Assembly (NCBI RefSeq): GCF_964275005.1
Contig: NC_092696.1
Coordinates: 29,223,953 to 29,287,952 of the forward strand
DNA from: Diadema setosum
Lineage: Eukaryota > Echinodermata > Echinoidea > Diadematoida > Diadematidae
Direction of reading: 5' to 3'
Length of the DNA stretch: 64,000 nt
Positions 46,955 to 58,300 of the stretch are shown here, piece by piece (positions within the stretch are counted from its first letter, which is position 1; each line of letters starts with the position of its first letter). A program made the position numbers and the translations under genes. Under the pieces are notes generated by a model. The model saw only the letters and a program-made list of their open reading frames with translations. It did not search any database and was not told the DNA's origin.

Positions 46955-47316
46955 CAAATTCATGATTTTCTTCCGTCGAGATGTTTTCATTGCAGCTGAT
47001 TGACAAATTGCCCTACGTCGATGTAGGGCAATTTGTCAATCAGTTGCAATGAAAACATCTCAACGGAAGAAAATCATGAATTTGAATAACAAAGCAGTAC
47101 CCGCTGCATGCTATAAGGATTAGAACCAACACTTGCTTTCGGGCGAAAGCTCGGTGGTCTACTGGAGATGACGCCTGTCCGGTGATCAGGAGGTCGTAGG
47201 TTCAAATCCTGCTCGAGTATGTACGCCCATGATTATTTATCATGGCTACTACTAAGACACTGATCAATTCAGTGCTTATTTACGTCGATGTAGGGCAATT
47301 TGTCAATCAGTTGCAA
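46955..47316 (+). mobile_element. SINE composite with a 65-bp-arm palindrome and 12-bp target duplication
   Basis: TAACTGTTCATT occurs at 46943-46954 and 47317-47328, bounding a 362-bp insertion in the LINE remnant. The insert opens with two inverted 65-bp arms (46952-47016 and 47023-47087) differing at about two positions around the loop GTCGAT. A tRNA-like head follows, and the 3' end repeats 47016-47049 directly (47282-47316). It is therefore a retroposed SINE with an inverted duplication of its own sequence at the 5' side. Confidence 0.75.
47148..47223 (+). repeat. tRNA-like SINE head
   Basis: AGCTCGGTGGTCTACTGGAG carries an A box and GGTTCAAATCC is a perfect B box. The T arm pairs fully (GTAGG / CCTGC). 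The anticodon stem is partly paired with a GGT-like anticodon. Context inside a retroposed insert argues for a SINE rather than a functional tRNA gene. Confidence 0.65.
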
Positions 47317-47328
47317 TAACTGTTCATT

Positions 47329-48224
47329 ATCATCAAGCCCATCAGAAGCTTTTCCAGCGCAGAAGACTATAATTATGTCCATAGGTTTTGCGCTTAAAAA
47401 TTGATAAATTGATTGACTGATAAATAACAGACAGATGGACAGAAAGACAGTCAGGCGGACAGAAAAAAAAAAGACAACAGAAAAATCAATTCAACGTCGT
47501 TCTTTTTCTTTTAAAGAATAATTATGCTATGATAACACATAAATTGCAGATGCATTACATTGATGCAGACACACTGCAGACAATAACAAGTAAATAGGAA
47601 TTGATGAATAAAGTGCTATGCACACAAAAACCATCAAATTAAATTCAATTTTCATGTCAGTTTAGAGTCTCTTTCCTATCGAGAAATAAATGCCTTCCCC
47701 CAAAACAGTAGCTTCGTTTATAAGTGTATAGAAATGAGGCACACTCGAAGGTACCACGATCCTCACGTAATATCGAAAAAAAGATACTAATAAAAATACT
47801 TTAATTGCTATTATATATTAAAAAAAAAAATAGTTTATTCGCTTTACAAATAAACTTCAGTTGTACCCAATAGCTATCCATTCGACTGCGGATATGAGCA
47901 GTAGAAAATTACGGGGTAGATTACTACCCTACAGGTCTAACTCGCAAAAAAGAAAAGAAAAAAAAAAGAACAGCGAGGCAAATCATTTGATCCAAGTCGT
48001 AAACGTCTTCAAATTGAACTTGGCAGTTCGTCGGTGGAAGCCAAGAATTTGGTGTTTTTGGTTTTGTTTGGAAGACACACTTACTTCACAAGTCAATGGC
48101 ATCATAGCATCATTGCACTGCGATGTGTCAAAGTGTGTGGCAGACTACTACTCATTTATAGGAAGTGACTTTTCGATTATCGGCTTCCTCGTACCGACGT
48201 TTGGGCATGCAATGGCATGTCACG
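47329..48224. other. Intron sequence, remainder of LINE 3' UTR and AT-rich DNA
   Basis: Up to about 47420 this continues the LINE 3' end (TTTTGCGCTTAAAAATTGAT). The rest is AT-rich with no recognised feature. Confidence 0.4.
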
Positions 48225-48640
48225 AGTCTGACACCCACGAGACATACAGCCCACAAGCTCAGTATCAACTCAAATAAGCCCATGAGCTATATAATTATGG
48301 TCCATTAGCTCGACACTAGGAAAATACGGCCGATGAGATTGACTCTATAGGCAAACAAGTCCGCAAGATCGACAATTCATCACGGGGCTTAGGCCGTACT
48401 GCACGGGGTGAAAGCTCGTGGGCCCTTTTTGCCTAGTATCGGACTCGTGGGCCTTATTTGCGAAGTGTCAAGCTTATGGGCTGAATTTCTCGTTTCCCAT
48501 ATGATGTCTCATGGACCATTGGATGCCGAGCTCGTGGTCCAGTGTGAGGACATTTTTAGAGAGACGGTCTTTCCATTTTCCAATATCGAGTTCGTGGGCC
48601 GTATGACTCGTGGGTGTTGGTTTCGCTGAATAACCCCGGC
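48225..48640. repeat. Imperfect palindromic array related to 17940-18195
   Basis: Words such as CCCACGAGACATACAGCCCA on the left and GGGCCGTATGACTCGTGGGT on the right are inverted relatives, centred near 48385. It lies in the intron just downstream (in gene sense) of the exon at 48707-48850. Confidence 0.6.
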
Positions 48641-48706
48641 CAGACCAGTGTGTATCATGACATCTAGAGAGACTGCCTTTCCATTTTGTTTCTCTTTAAA
48701 ACTTAC

Positions 48707-48850
48707 TGCCATCTACCGCAATCTCCTTGCTGCATCGGTTTTCGTTCGCCCCTCCGATGTTCAGAATAGAGGTCGGACACGTTTCGCTGTTAAACAGGAA
48801 AGATGTGGCACTGCGACAATCGTTGCAGACATAGCAGTCCAGGGCAGACA
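48707..48850 (-). CDS. Internal exon of the three-finger (Ly6/uPAR) protein, N-terminal half of the domain
   Basis: On the minus strand, an acceptor TTTCACGCAG precedes 144 bases that read SALDCYVCNDCRSA, continue through FNSETC and end RCSKEIAVDG, followed by a perfect donor GTAAGT (48701-48706). LDCYVC is the standard opening of an LU domain, just after a signal peptide; S-A before L gives a plausible signal-peptidase site. The exon starts with two bases of a split codon and ends with one (phase 1 in and out), and the terminal base joins CG of the exon at 46464 to make Thr. The intron between them is 2242 bases and holds LINE, SINE and satellite DNA. The first exon, expected above 48850 with a signal peptide ending in phase 1, was not found. 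No gene is visible on the opposite strand. Confidence 0.85.
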
Positions 48851-48935
48851 CTGCGTGAAATATATAGAGAGGAGAAATATAATAAATATGTATAATTCAT
48901 ACATAAACTTGAAACCTGAAACATTATATATGTAC

Positions 48936-48966
<31 letters not shown>

Positions 48967-50789
48967 CATATACATGTATATACATACATGTATATAAAGT
49001 TTGTTTGCAAAAACCGATAAGTCCATTTTTGAACATTTTTAAGTACGGTTTCTGTCATTAAGTACAACATAATACCTTTTAAATGATACATTGGTCACCA
49101 AAGGCACATTTTTGAAGTTATGGTCAAAAGAAGCAAAATTTTTCTTATTATTCTCTTTATTTTTCTTGACCTTTCATCGGAAATATCTCAATTTGGCAAA
49201 TAAGGACTTATCGGATTTTGCGAACAAACTCTTCATATCATGTTAATGAAGAAGTACTACATTGAACCAAAAAGATTAGTAAGTAAACATGCTGTACACA
49301 TCAATTTCGTTTGGGTGCTAGTTTTATGGTATTTTCTAACGGGGGGGGGGGGGGGGGACTTCAAGTGTGCCTAACAAGAAATAATTATTCATGCACTGAC
49401 AAAGCAACGCAACCAAGTCCATTGCATAACCCCTTGAAACCGCGCAATAAGTTACAGTAATTTGTGCTCTGAAGACAAATTAATCTCTTACAGGGAACAT
49501 GGTCTATACCCAGATATAAATATCCAAATACATAGCAGGGAAAAGCGTTGTACAGACGTTGTAGTGGTAACTATATTGGAACATACAAGTTAGGGTGCCT
49601 GCGAGGTGCAGATTACAGAGGCGACGTGCAAAACTTCTTAATGGTATTCATTTTATTGTTGTTGTTGTTGTCGTTATTATTACTGCTGCTGCTGAAGTTG
49701 TTGCTGTTCATGTTTCTTTCCCAACAACATAAACGCCGACAATGAAAACAAGCTTTTGCCGGAAATACAAACGCAGTGTCGAGGCACACTATAGATTGAA
49801 GCTACCATCGTGCCTTCCCGTGATGTCACACAAAAGCTATATTTTGTTTTGTTCTCATGAAAATCTTAATCATTTATGCATTTACACTCTATACACTGAA
49901 AAAGAACGCGTGCAGAGTAAGCTACCATAATACAATGTATATCACGCTGCGTACACAATGAAAGCTTCTTTGCGACTGGCACTGTGTTGTCAAGATTTTA
50001 CTACACAGCCACTGCTTAAAGAGCAAGTGTGCCCATAACGCATGGGGATTGAAAGAATGTTATTAACAGGTCAGTGAAGCTTGAATTAAATCGGAAAATC
50101 CGTCAAAAAAATATCAATTTTTAACTTTTCACTACCGCCATCGCAGAATGTCAACAGTTCACGACGAACATAGGTCATCAGTTAAGCTTGAGTTAAAGGG
50201 ATGGTACAGTTTCGGTTGAGATGGGGTTTGAGGTTTCCAAAATTTGATTAATGATACGTATTCTACATATTCAGATAATGAGAATCCTCTTATCAGATAT
50301 AGAAGAGTATACATAATAGAGGAATTAAAGGCTAATTTGATGAAAAATGGTTTTGAAATGGCTAAGATACGTAAAACAAAGTAATCCTCATTATTTTTAG
50401 ATATGCTAGCCATTTGAAAACCGATTCTGGCAAATAAACTTTGAATTCCTCATAATTGTATGTTTTTTAATATTTATAATTCTAACATTTTTTAACACTA
50501 CCGGTAATTATTTATATTCTTTCTTCGGCGATCCCTCGCATTTATCCCCAAGTTGAATTATCCATCGGGTTTATGCCAGGTTTAAGTGTGTGGGTGTGTG
50601 TCACACACAAACACACTGCTATAGCTTCTGACCATCCGAGCATTGAGAAAATATGACAGATAAATCCTCTCTACCAAGCTGTGTTACCTCATGTTATTGA
50701 GAAATTCAAAAAAAAAAAAAACACCAAAAAACAAAATCAAAAACAAAACAAAACAATACTTAAAATTTATATTTATTTATTATAAAAAT
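48851..50789. other. Non-coding; expected 5' intron of the three-finger gene
   Basis: A (TA)n run near 48937-48962, a G run near 49342-49358 and GTT/ATT runs near 49660-49690. A transposon-like AAAGGGATGGTACAG word lies at about 50197. No exon recognised. Confidence 0.4.
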
Positions 50790-51190
50790 TGTATTTAAAT
50801 CATTATTGTTTGTTTTTCATTGCATACACGGAACTGCCCCACAGTACAGTGTATAATGTTAATTTGCCGACATTTTATAATCCTCCCAGATGTTTAAGGT
50901 CATCCGATTGTAGATTGCTTGTTGTTCCAAAAACGAAGAAATCATGGGGGATCGGTCATTTGCACAGGCTAGACCTTACCTGTGGAATCAGTTGCCTCAA
51001 GTTATCCGTTACATTTCGAATGTTGACTCCATTAAAGTTGCCCTCAAGACTCATTTGTACGTAACCGTTTTCCAGAAGAATTGTTATATGTTATGATTTT
51101 TTTTTTTCATAGTATCATTACTCACCTTTTCTACTGCGCCTTGAGCACATTAGTTACGTGGAATTGGCGCATTATAAGTACCCCAGTATT

Positions 51191-51221
<31 letters not shown>

Positions 51222-51262
51222 TCATTATTATTATCATCATCATTATTATTATTATTAAAAAT
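50790..51262 (+). mobile_element. L2-type LINE 3' fragment with (ATT)n tail
   Basis: Codons in changing frames give RCLRSSDCRLLVVPK, RPYLWNQLPQVIRY and KVALKTHLY, the conserved end of L2/CR1 ORF2. They are followed by CGCCTTGAGCACATTA and TTGGCGCATTATAAGTACC before an ATT array (51187-51257). That 3' terminal layout is typical of the L2 clade. Frame changes show it is inactive. Confidence 0.8.
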
Positions 51263-51900
51263 GACTCGAATCACGAAGGGGAAGGATATTATTGCAATGT
51301 ACAGGAATATCATCCCCCCCCCCCCTCTGTAAAGATACTGCTACGCTGAAGAGTGGTAAATGTGAAATCGTTCAGCTCAGCCATTACAAGTTCCATGGAT
51401 AATCTGAAACAGCCTGCAAACATGTATTTGACATTTTTTAAGAGGTGAATAATGACAACATGATTCATCAATATGGAATTTTCTCCCATTTCAAAATTAT
51501 ACAACCGGGCAAATTTGGAAAAGGTAGGGCATTTTATTCAAAATAGCTTTGAAACATTGCATCCGTAAAAGCGGAATTATCCATGCCCGAGACATCCGAA
51601 ACGCCTGGGTATTTACACACCAAGATCGCAAATATATGGGACCTCATTCCAGCTAAGCAGTCAGAGGTTACATTTAAAGGGGACTTCCGGATGATTTTCA
51701 GACTTCTGCAAATTAAACACTTACAAAGTGGTTATACAGAGTACTTGACAGAGTGTAAGAATTTATATGTGTTTGGGATAACAAGTAGGAACGTCTTAGA
51801 AATTCATGATCAACCATAAATGAACGAGAATGATGACACGAACAAAATGCATTTAGCATACGCGTGCGATGGGACAACGCAATTAATGGAGGATGTTTAG
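51263..51900. other. Non-coding, no feature recognised
   Basis: A C run lies near 51313-51325 and a possible element terminus TTAAAGGGGACTTCCGGATG near 51676. No gene. Confidence 0.4.
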
Positions 51901-52029
51901 CCAGGTCCGATTGGTTTATAAAGTGACGTAAACAAGGCAAACAATAGAGAAGCTTGGTGACGTCACGGCATTGGCGGTTTCTGCACGCATGTAACTAGAA
52001 TGGGTCATCCTTGAGGATATCACACTAAG

Positions 52030-52260
52030 CCAGTTAAGAGTTAGCTCATGGGCACATTTGTACAAATGACCTTTCTTTTTTCTCATTTGGTTAGGCACTT
52101 CACTTGTTTTCAAAGCAGCATGATGCATAAGCATGCCCACAATCTTATGGAATTCACGTTTAAACAAAGAATGAAATTACGCAGAGCGGCAGACAAAAAT
52201 GGTCTGTCAATTGGCACTTCGGCAGGCATGCATTTTGATCGTTTTGTGTTGAATGCATAA
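52030..52260. repeat. Dispersed repeat, diverged relative of about 60220-60380
   Basis: CACTTCACTTGTTTTCAAAG then GCATAAGCATGCCCAC matches ACTTCACTCGTTTCCAAAAC then GCATAAGCTTGTCCGAC at 60220-60265, and AATGGTCTGTCAATT parallels AATGGTCCATCAATC. Identity is moderate and the extent uncertain. Confidence 0.45.
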
Positions 52261-53003
52261 ATAAACTCTTTCTACCAACATTGCTAAATACCAGCCTTGC
52301 TGTCAGTACTAGTGTACTAGTATAGTAAGCGCCATTCATGAGGATTGCATGAATAATCATTACATCAGGGATGCTTATCTCAGTGAATTAAAAAACCAAC
52401 GTGCCTGATTTGTACAAATAATATCATGACATTTGCTCCTGCGACATTTGCTTCCATGAAAATGAAATCGGGCTCAAAATGCAGATGCCTGGCATTTCGC
52501 ACATCAAGATATAGTCACAAATGAACACAAACACACACACACACAAATTAAACATTAAAAATGGGAAAGAAATTAGGTTTGAGAATGGGCGAGATTCGGC
52601 ATTTCAGACCGACGCGCGACGTTGCACTCAAACATAAAGCCCACTTGAAATATTATTATGAAACATGACATACACGTGTATAGGTCGGGATCGATTTCGA
52701 GCACTAGTAACAGGATAATTATGCATATTGATAAAGACTGGCAATTCCGATACAGATGTCTCAGATATGGACGGGTAAATCAAGGAGAGTAAAAAATATT
52801 TACGACATAAATTCTGCTGGTACATTTTCATCATCAGTCTTGCGAATATTATGTCACTGATACAAACTGAATTCGCTGCGAATGACTAGTATATAAGCCA
52901 TGCAGTTCGGAGTTTGATAGATCATGTGCACATAGGTGTAATTGATCTTTCTTTATTATAATCAGTTGCTTCAGCACAAATGCTGGCTGTAATTGTCATA
53001 TTT
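52261..53003. other. Non-coding, no feature recognised
   Basis: AT-rich with a short CA run near 52528-52545. No gene. Confidence 0.4.
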
Positions 53004-53008
53004 ATATA

Positions 53009-53148
53009 ATATTGACTGGCCCTGAGGGAGGTACCAGAAAATATTGCCCAAACTGAAAGCATATTGCCCGAGTCGAAGACGAGGGCAATATGTTTTCAGT
53101 GAGGGCAATATTTATCTGGTACCTCCCGAAAGAAAGGCCAGTCAATAT
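53009..53148. repeat. 140-bp imperfect palindrome (also at 54376-54515)
   Basis: ATATTGACTGGCC and GGCCAGTCAATAT form the ends, and GGAGGTACC / GGTACCTCC plus ATATTGCCC / GGGCAATAT form inner arms. Both duplicate copies carry it, so it predates the duplication. It resembles a small fold-back MITE. Confidence 0.8.
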
Positions 53149-53437
53149 CATAATTATTACCTATCCCCCTAGGTAAATTAAGAAAATATGTAAATACGGC
53201 TATACACTATATATGATACAGATCAAGCCACATTTGACTACCTGTAGACCATCAACATGTTGAATAATTGCAAAATTGTTCATCAATGTATATCATCCAA
53301 CTCCAACTTCAAAGATACATGTAGTTGTAACAGGCAAACTTCAAACTTCTGAACGTTCTTACACTTTATTTTCACTTCTCTTTTAAAAGTTTGAGAGTTG
53401 TAAAACTGATGGTCACTGTGCAATTACTGATCACAAA

Positions 53438-54003
53438 AGGGCTTTTTACACTTGTAAATTTTTGCTTAGCCCCGGACTATCGGTGGGGCTAAGGGGGGGC
53501 CTTAGCCCCACCGATAGTACGGGACTATCCTTAGCCCACTTTCTGTTTACACTCGTTTTTGCCAAAGTGGGCTAGCCCCACCGATAGTACGGTACTATCT
53601 GGCCCTGCAAAATAGCAGGGGTTAGCACCGCAATTGCGGTGCTAGCACCGCAATTGCGGTGCCAAGCAAGTGAGTGTAAACAGAACGAAAAAATAATCCT
53701 GGGCTAAGCGACGGAGACGAAGTGCGACCCTCACTGACCAATCAGAAACGAGGTAATCAAGTGCTGCCGGTGCGTGCGTGTACGTGTACAGTACACAGCG
53801 TAATTATGAATATTCATGTGGTTTGGAAAGTCCGGGGCTAAGAAAGACGAGTGTAAAAAGGTCAGTTTTCTCCTTAGCCCCGGACAAGAGATAGTACGGG
53901 ACTAATTGGCGAGTGTAAAAAGCTGAAAAAATTGGTACGGGACTAACGATAGTCCTGGGTCAGAGAAAGTCCGGGGTTAAGAAACACAAGTGTAAAAAGC
54001 CCT
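53438..54003. mobile_element. 566-bp MITE with AAA target duplication, present in one of two duplicates
   Basis: The ends are AGGGCTTTTTACACTTGT and ACAAGTGTAAAAAGCCCT. AAA lies on both sides (53435-53437 and 54004-54006), while the duplicate has a single AAA at 54802-54804. The length difference between duplicates (569 bp) equals element plus duplication. The interior contains hairpins (CGGTGGGGCTAAG with CTTAGCCCCACCG) and two perfect 20-bp-scale palindromes at 53624-53663. No coding capacity. Confidence 0.9.
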
Positions 54004-54370
54004 AAATGGACTAGTCATTGCCTAGTGCTGCTGTAAGTAGTCGACCTTGTATGAGTTGATTTATCAGCGTTCTTCTGCGGTGCGTGTAACTGACACCCTG
54101 GACGTCCTGGATGTTTTCTTTTCGTGGTCGATCGGTGGGGAGAGAGATTCCACCCTCTCTCTTCCCACCTCCCCAAACCGGAAGATTGCACTGTTTTTGT
54201 TTTGTGTACGGTGTGTGTAACCGACACGCAGCAACGTCGCGAACCCGGCAGAGGCGAACGAATATTGCTTGCTGACCTTTTAACCCTGCAAAATATCAAC
54301 TGCTGACCTTTAACCCTGCAAAATATCAACCGGAATCGCCTCGCAAAACTACCTCGTATAGGTAATAATC

Positions 54371-55172
54371 ATATAATATTGACTGGCCCTGAGGGAGGTA
54401 CCTGAAAATATTGCCCAAACTGAAAGCATATTGCCCGAGTCGAAGACGAGGGCAATATGTTTTCAGTGAGGGCAATATTTATCTGGTACCTCCCGAAAGA
54501 AAGGCCAGTCAATATCATAATTATTACCTATCCCCCTAGGTAAATTAAGAAAATATGTAAATACGGCTATACACTATATATGATACAGATCAAGCCACAT
54601 TTGACTACCTGTAGACCATCAACATGTTGAATAATTGCAAAATTGTTCATCAATGTATATCATCCAACTCCAACTTCAAAGATACATGTAGTTGTAACAG
54701 GCAAACTTCAAACTTCTGAACGTTCTTACACTTTATTTTCACTTCTCTTTTAAAAGTTTGAGAGTTGTAAAACTGATGGTCACTGTGCAATTACTGATCA
54801 CAAATGGACTAGTCATTGCCTAGTGCTGCTGTAAGTAGTCGACCTTGTATGAGTTGATTTATCAGCGTTCTTCTGCGGTGCGTGTAACTGACACCCTGGA
54901 CGTCCTGGATGTTTTCTTTTCGTGGTCGATCGGTGGGGAGAGAGATTCCACTCTCTCTCTTCCCACCTCCCCAAACCGGAAGATTGCACTGTTTTTGTTT
55001 TGTGTACGGTGTGTGTACCCGACACGCAGCAACGTCGCGAACCCGGCAGAGGCGAACGAATATTGCTTGCTGACCTTTTAACCCTGCAAAATATCAACTG
55101 CTGACCTTTAACCCTGCAAAATATCAACCGGAATTGCCTCGCAAAACTACCTCGTATAGGTAATAATATATA
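54371..55172. repeat. Tandem duplication, copy 2 (empty site)
   Basis: About 800 bp that repeats copy 1 without the MITE. It is followed by the start of a third unit (ATATAATATT) that breaks off where the LINE 3' end begins near 55180. Confidence 0.9.
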
Positions 55173-55323
55173 ATATTCGTATGTAAGATTTGTAAGATTT
55201 TATTGACTCTATCGACCCCCTCTCGGGGTATGAGAGTACAAACATATTTACAATATATAAATACAAAAATATAAGTGATAATGTACATGTACGTGTGAAA
55301 ATAACAGACATAAATAAATATGT

Positions 55324-58300
55324 TTACAAAACAAGGCGTAAAGGACGTTTAACTACTCTACCACTACGTGTACAAACATTCACATCTACTTTACTTTCTA
55401 CAAAAATACTGTCTTTCTTCTTTGGTATTGAAGAGAACTGAAACATAATAATTCTGACAAATTTGGCTAGTTTTTTCAAATGGCAAGCATTAGTTGAATT
55501 GAATAATTTGGCCATATGTAATGCACTTGGTCTACTGGCCGTCAAGCTACTTGGTAAATACAATAATCTCTCTTTGTTGAAAAAGGGACAAACAAAAATA
55601 TAATGAAATTCATCCCCTATATCATCGGATGAACAAATAGTACAATGCAATTCATCTGTCAGGCTTGCATCAAACCTGCCCTTATTAACGGGTAATCCAT
55701 TAGATCTACATCTGAATTTACTTAATGTAATATAATCTTTCTTACACAAGACTTGTAAATACTTCTCTAACATCAAATTATCCTTAAACATTCTATAATT
55801 TGTACAGATTCTATTTGACCATGTTGCTGCTCTCCACTCTTGAATAAACATATCAAAAAGTCTAACTTTTGAGGTGTGTGAAATCCATGCAGCACTAAAT
55901 CCACCCCCTTGTGCTAACCACACATTCCCTAGCCCTGCATAATAAAAAATATTTGCGATAGATAATAACCATTGTGATTTTGACGGGGAGTGTATGTCTC
56001 CTTGTAAATGCAGAAGAAATTTGAAAATTGTACATGAGTGTTTGGTTTCTTTTCCCCTGACTAATCTCAACCAGAATCCAATCATTCGACATTTAATATG
56101 GTTCAAAATTACTCCACGTCCAGTTTCACCATAAACCATACAATCAGGAGTACATTTGTTCACAAGCAAAATTTTTCTTAAGAATTTCCTATGGAAAATT
56201 TCAATTTGGTCTATGCACTCATAACCCCAGACTTCACAACCATAGAGTAAAACAGGTAAAACAAGATGATCAAATAGGTGGCACTGTGTGTCCACAGAGA
56301 GCTGTAACTTTTTAGCCTTGACCAACATGCTATAGAGTGCTTTTCTAGCTTGTATGACTTGTTTAGAAATTGCCTTTTTAAAACTACCATTATAATTGAA
56401 TTTAACTCCAAGGTACACAAAGTCATCTACAACCTCGAGTGGATCACCAGCATAAACGAATTCAGGAATTCTTCTAACCTTCCCACGGGAGAAAATAACA
56501 ATTTTAGTCTTGCTTGCATTTACAGTCAAGCGCCATGTCTGACAATAACTATCTACAGCATCAAGAGCTTTTTGCAACTCCTCCGGAGTTTCTGCTAAAA
56601 TTATTGTGTCATCTGCATAAAGTAAACAAGAAAGATTTAAAGCTTTTTTGACATTATCAGAATCCAGGTGGTAAGAAATCTCACTTTCCAAATATTTAAG
56701 TCCACCATATGAATTTCTTATGTATTCTTGAAAATCATTCAGATAAATGGCAAATAAAAGCGGGGAAAGGTTTTCACCCTGTCGTACACCAATGTTACAA
56801 GTAAAAAACTCTGACATCTCCCCCCTAACCGCCACACATGATTTAGCACTTTCATAAATATTCTTAATGACAGTAAACAGTTTACCCCTAAGCCCCATCT
56901 TCAACATTTTGTACCATAAAGATGATCTATCAATTAGATCAAATGCTTTCTTGTAATCAATAAATGCACAGTATAAGCGTTTTTTATTTTGCAGACTATA
57001 AACATCAATTATAGTCTTCAAAACAAAAATATTATCAATTGTAGAATAATTAGAACGAAAGCCAGCCTGTTCTTCACCTAACATATTAGCTGCTTCGAAA
57101 AACTCTGAGATTCGATGATTCAAAATGGAAGTAAAAAGTTTTCCTAGACAACTGAGAAGAGTTATTCCTCTATAATTATCAGGATTTGTGTCTATACCCT
57201 TATTCTTAAAAATAGGAATGATAATCCCTATGCACCATTCAGTTGGAACAATACCACTGTCCAGTACCACATTAAAGAACTTTACCAACACATGAAGCAT
57301 CTCTACGGGACAATTCTTAAGGAATTCATTTCTTATGAAATCTTTTCCACAAGCTTTTGAATTTTTAAGTTTCTTAATCATTAGTACCACTTCTTCCAAA
57401 GTGACTGGGGCATCCAAGGGACCATCTGCCTCAACAATTTCTGAAGTACCCATACTATCTTCCAGGCCTGTGGGCTGGTCCTCTTGGCTATTACCTAAAT
57501 GACTAAAATGATTAACAAAATCCCCTAATGAAACATTTCCTGTTTTCTTTACTTTGCGTTCATTATTACTGTTGAGTAATTGCCAATATTCTTTCGGATT
57601 TGATGCCTGTAATGAACGGAGAGTTTCATTCAAATCTCTATGAAATGCCCTTCTTTTATGTCTTAATAAATTCTTATAAAGCTTTCCTGTAGACTCATAA
57701 TGATTCAATAGACAAGTAGCCCCTGACCTGCCCAGAAATTTAAGCTTCCTCTTTAATCGATTTTTAACATTCAAATACTCCTGACGGGCAGCTCTACATT
57801 CTGCATCAAACCAAGGCTGATGGTTGTTTTTATCCTTATTGACAGTCTCATTTTTGTTTATATTATGTCGAGATTGTCTCCACTTACAAATGCCAACATC
57901 TTGTGCAACACTGACGAACATATTGCATAATTGTGAGTAACAAAAATCAATACTATCTTGATTTGCATTCCCATCTAAACATTCCACATTTTCACACATT
58001 AGCTCAGCCGAGTCCTTGATTTTCTGTTTAAATATTGCAGCGCTGTCACTGCTCCACTGGAATAATAAATAACGTTGACTTTCATTAGGCTGTGAATCTA
58101 AAACTGCGTTGTCTACTGCAGCGTTTTGAGAATTGTTAAAAACAGTGTCGACATTCACAGCAGATGTAGAATTTTCCGATTGCAAGGTCACACTGACAGG
58201 ACAATGAACATCTGACAAACATTTATCAAATACATCAATACTGAAATGTGTAATGCTAGAAAATAACTGGCGAGATACAATAACATAATCAATGGTGCTA

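Larger units (their letters stand above)
53004..54370. repeat. Tandem duplication, copy 1 (with MITE)
   Basis: Starts ATATAATATTGACTGGCCCT and ends at GGTAATAATC. It aligns to copy 2 with an offset of 1367 before the MITE and 798 after it. Differences elsewhere are few. It starts with a 140-bp palindrome and ends with two ~30-bp direct repeats (CCCTGCAAAATATCAAC). Confidence 0.9.

Noticed and set aside
47861-48277. 138-codon frame as a gene
   Set aside because: It overlaps the palindromic repeat at its end, shows no domain, and lies in the intron of the three-finger gene.
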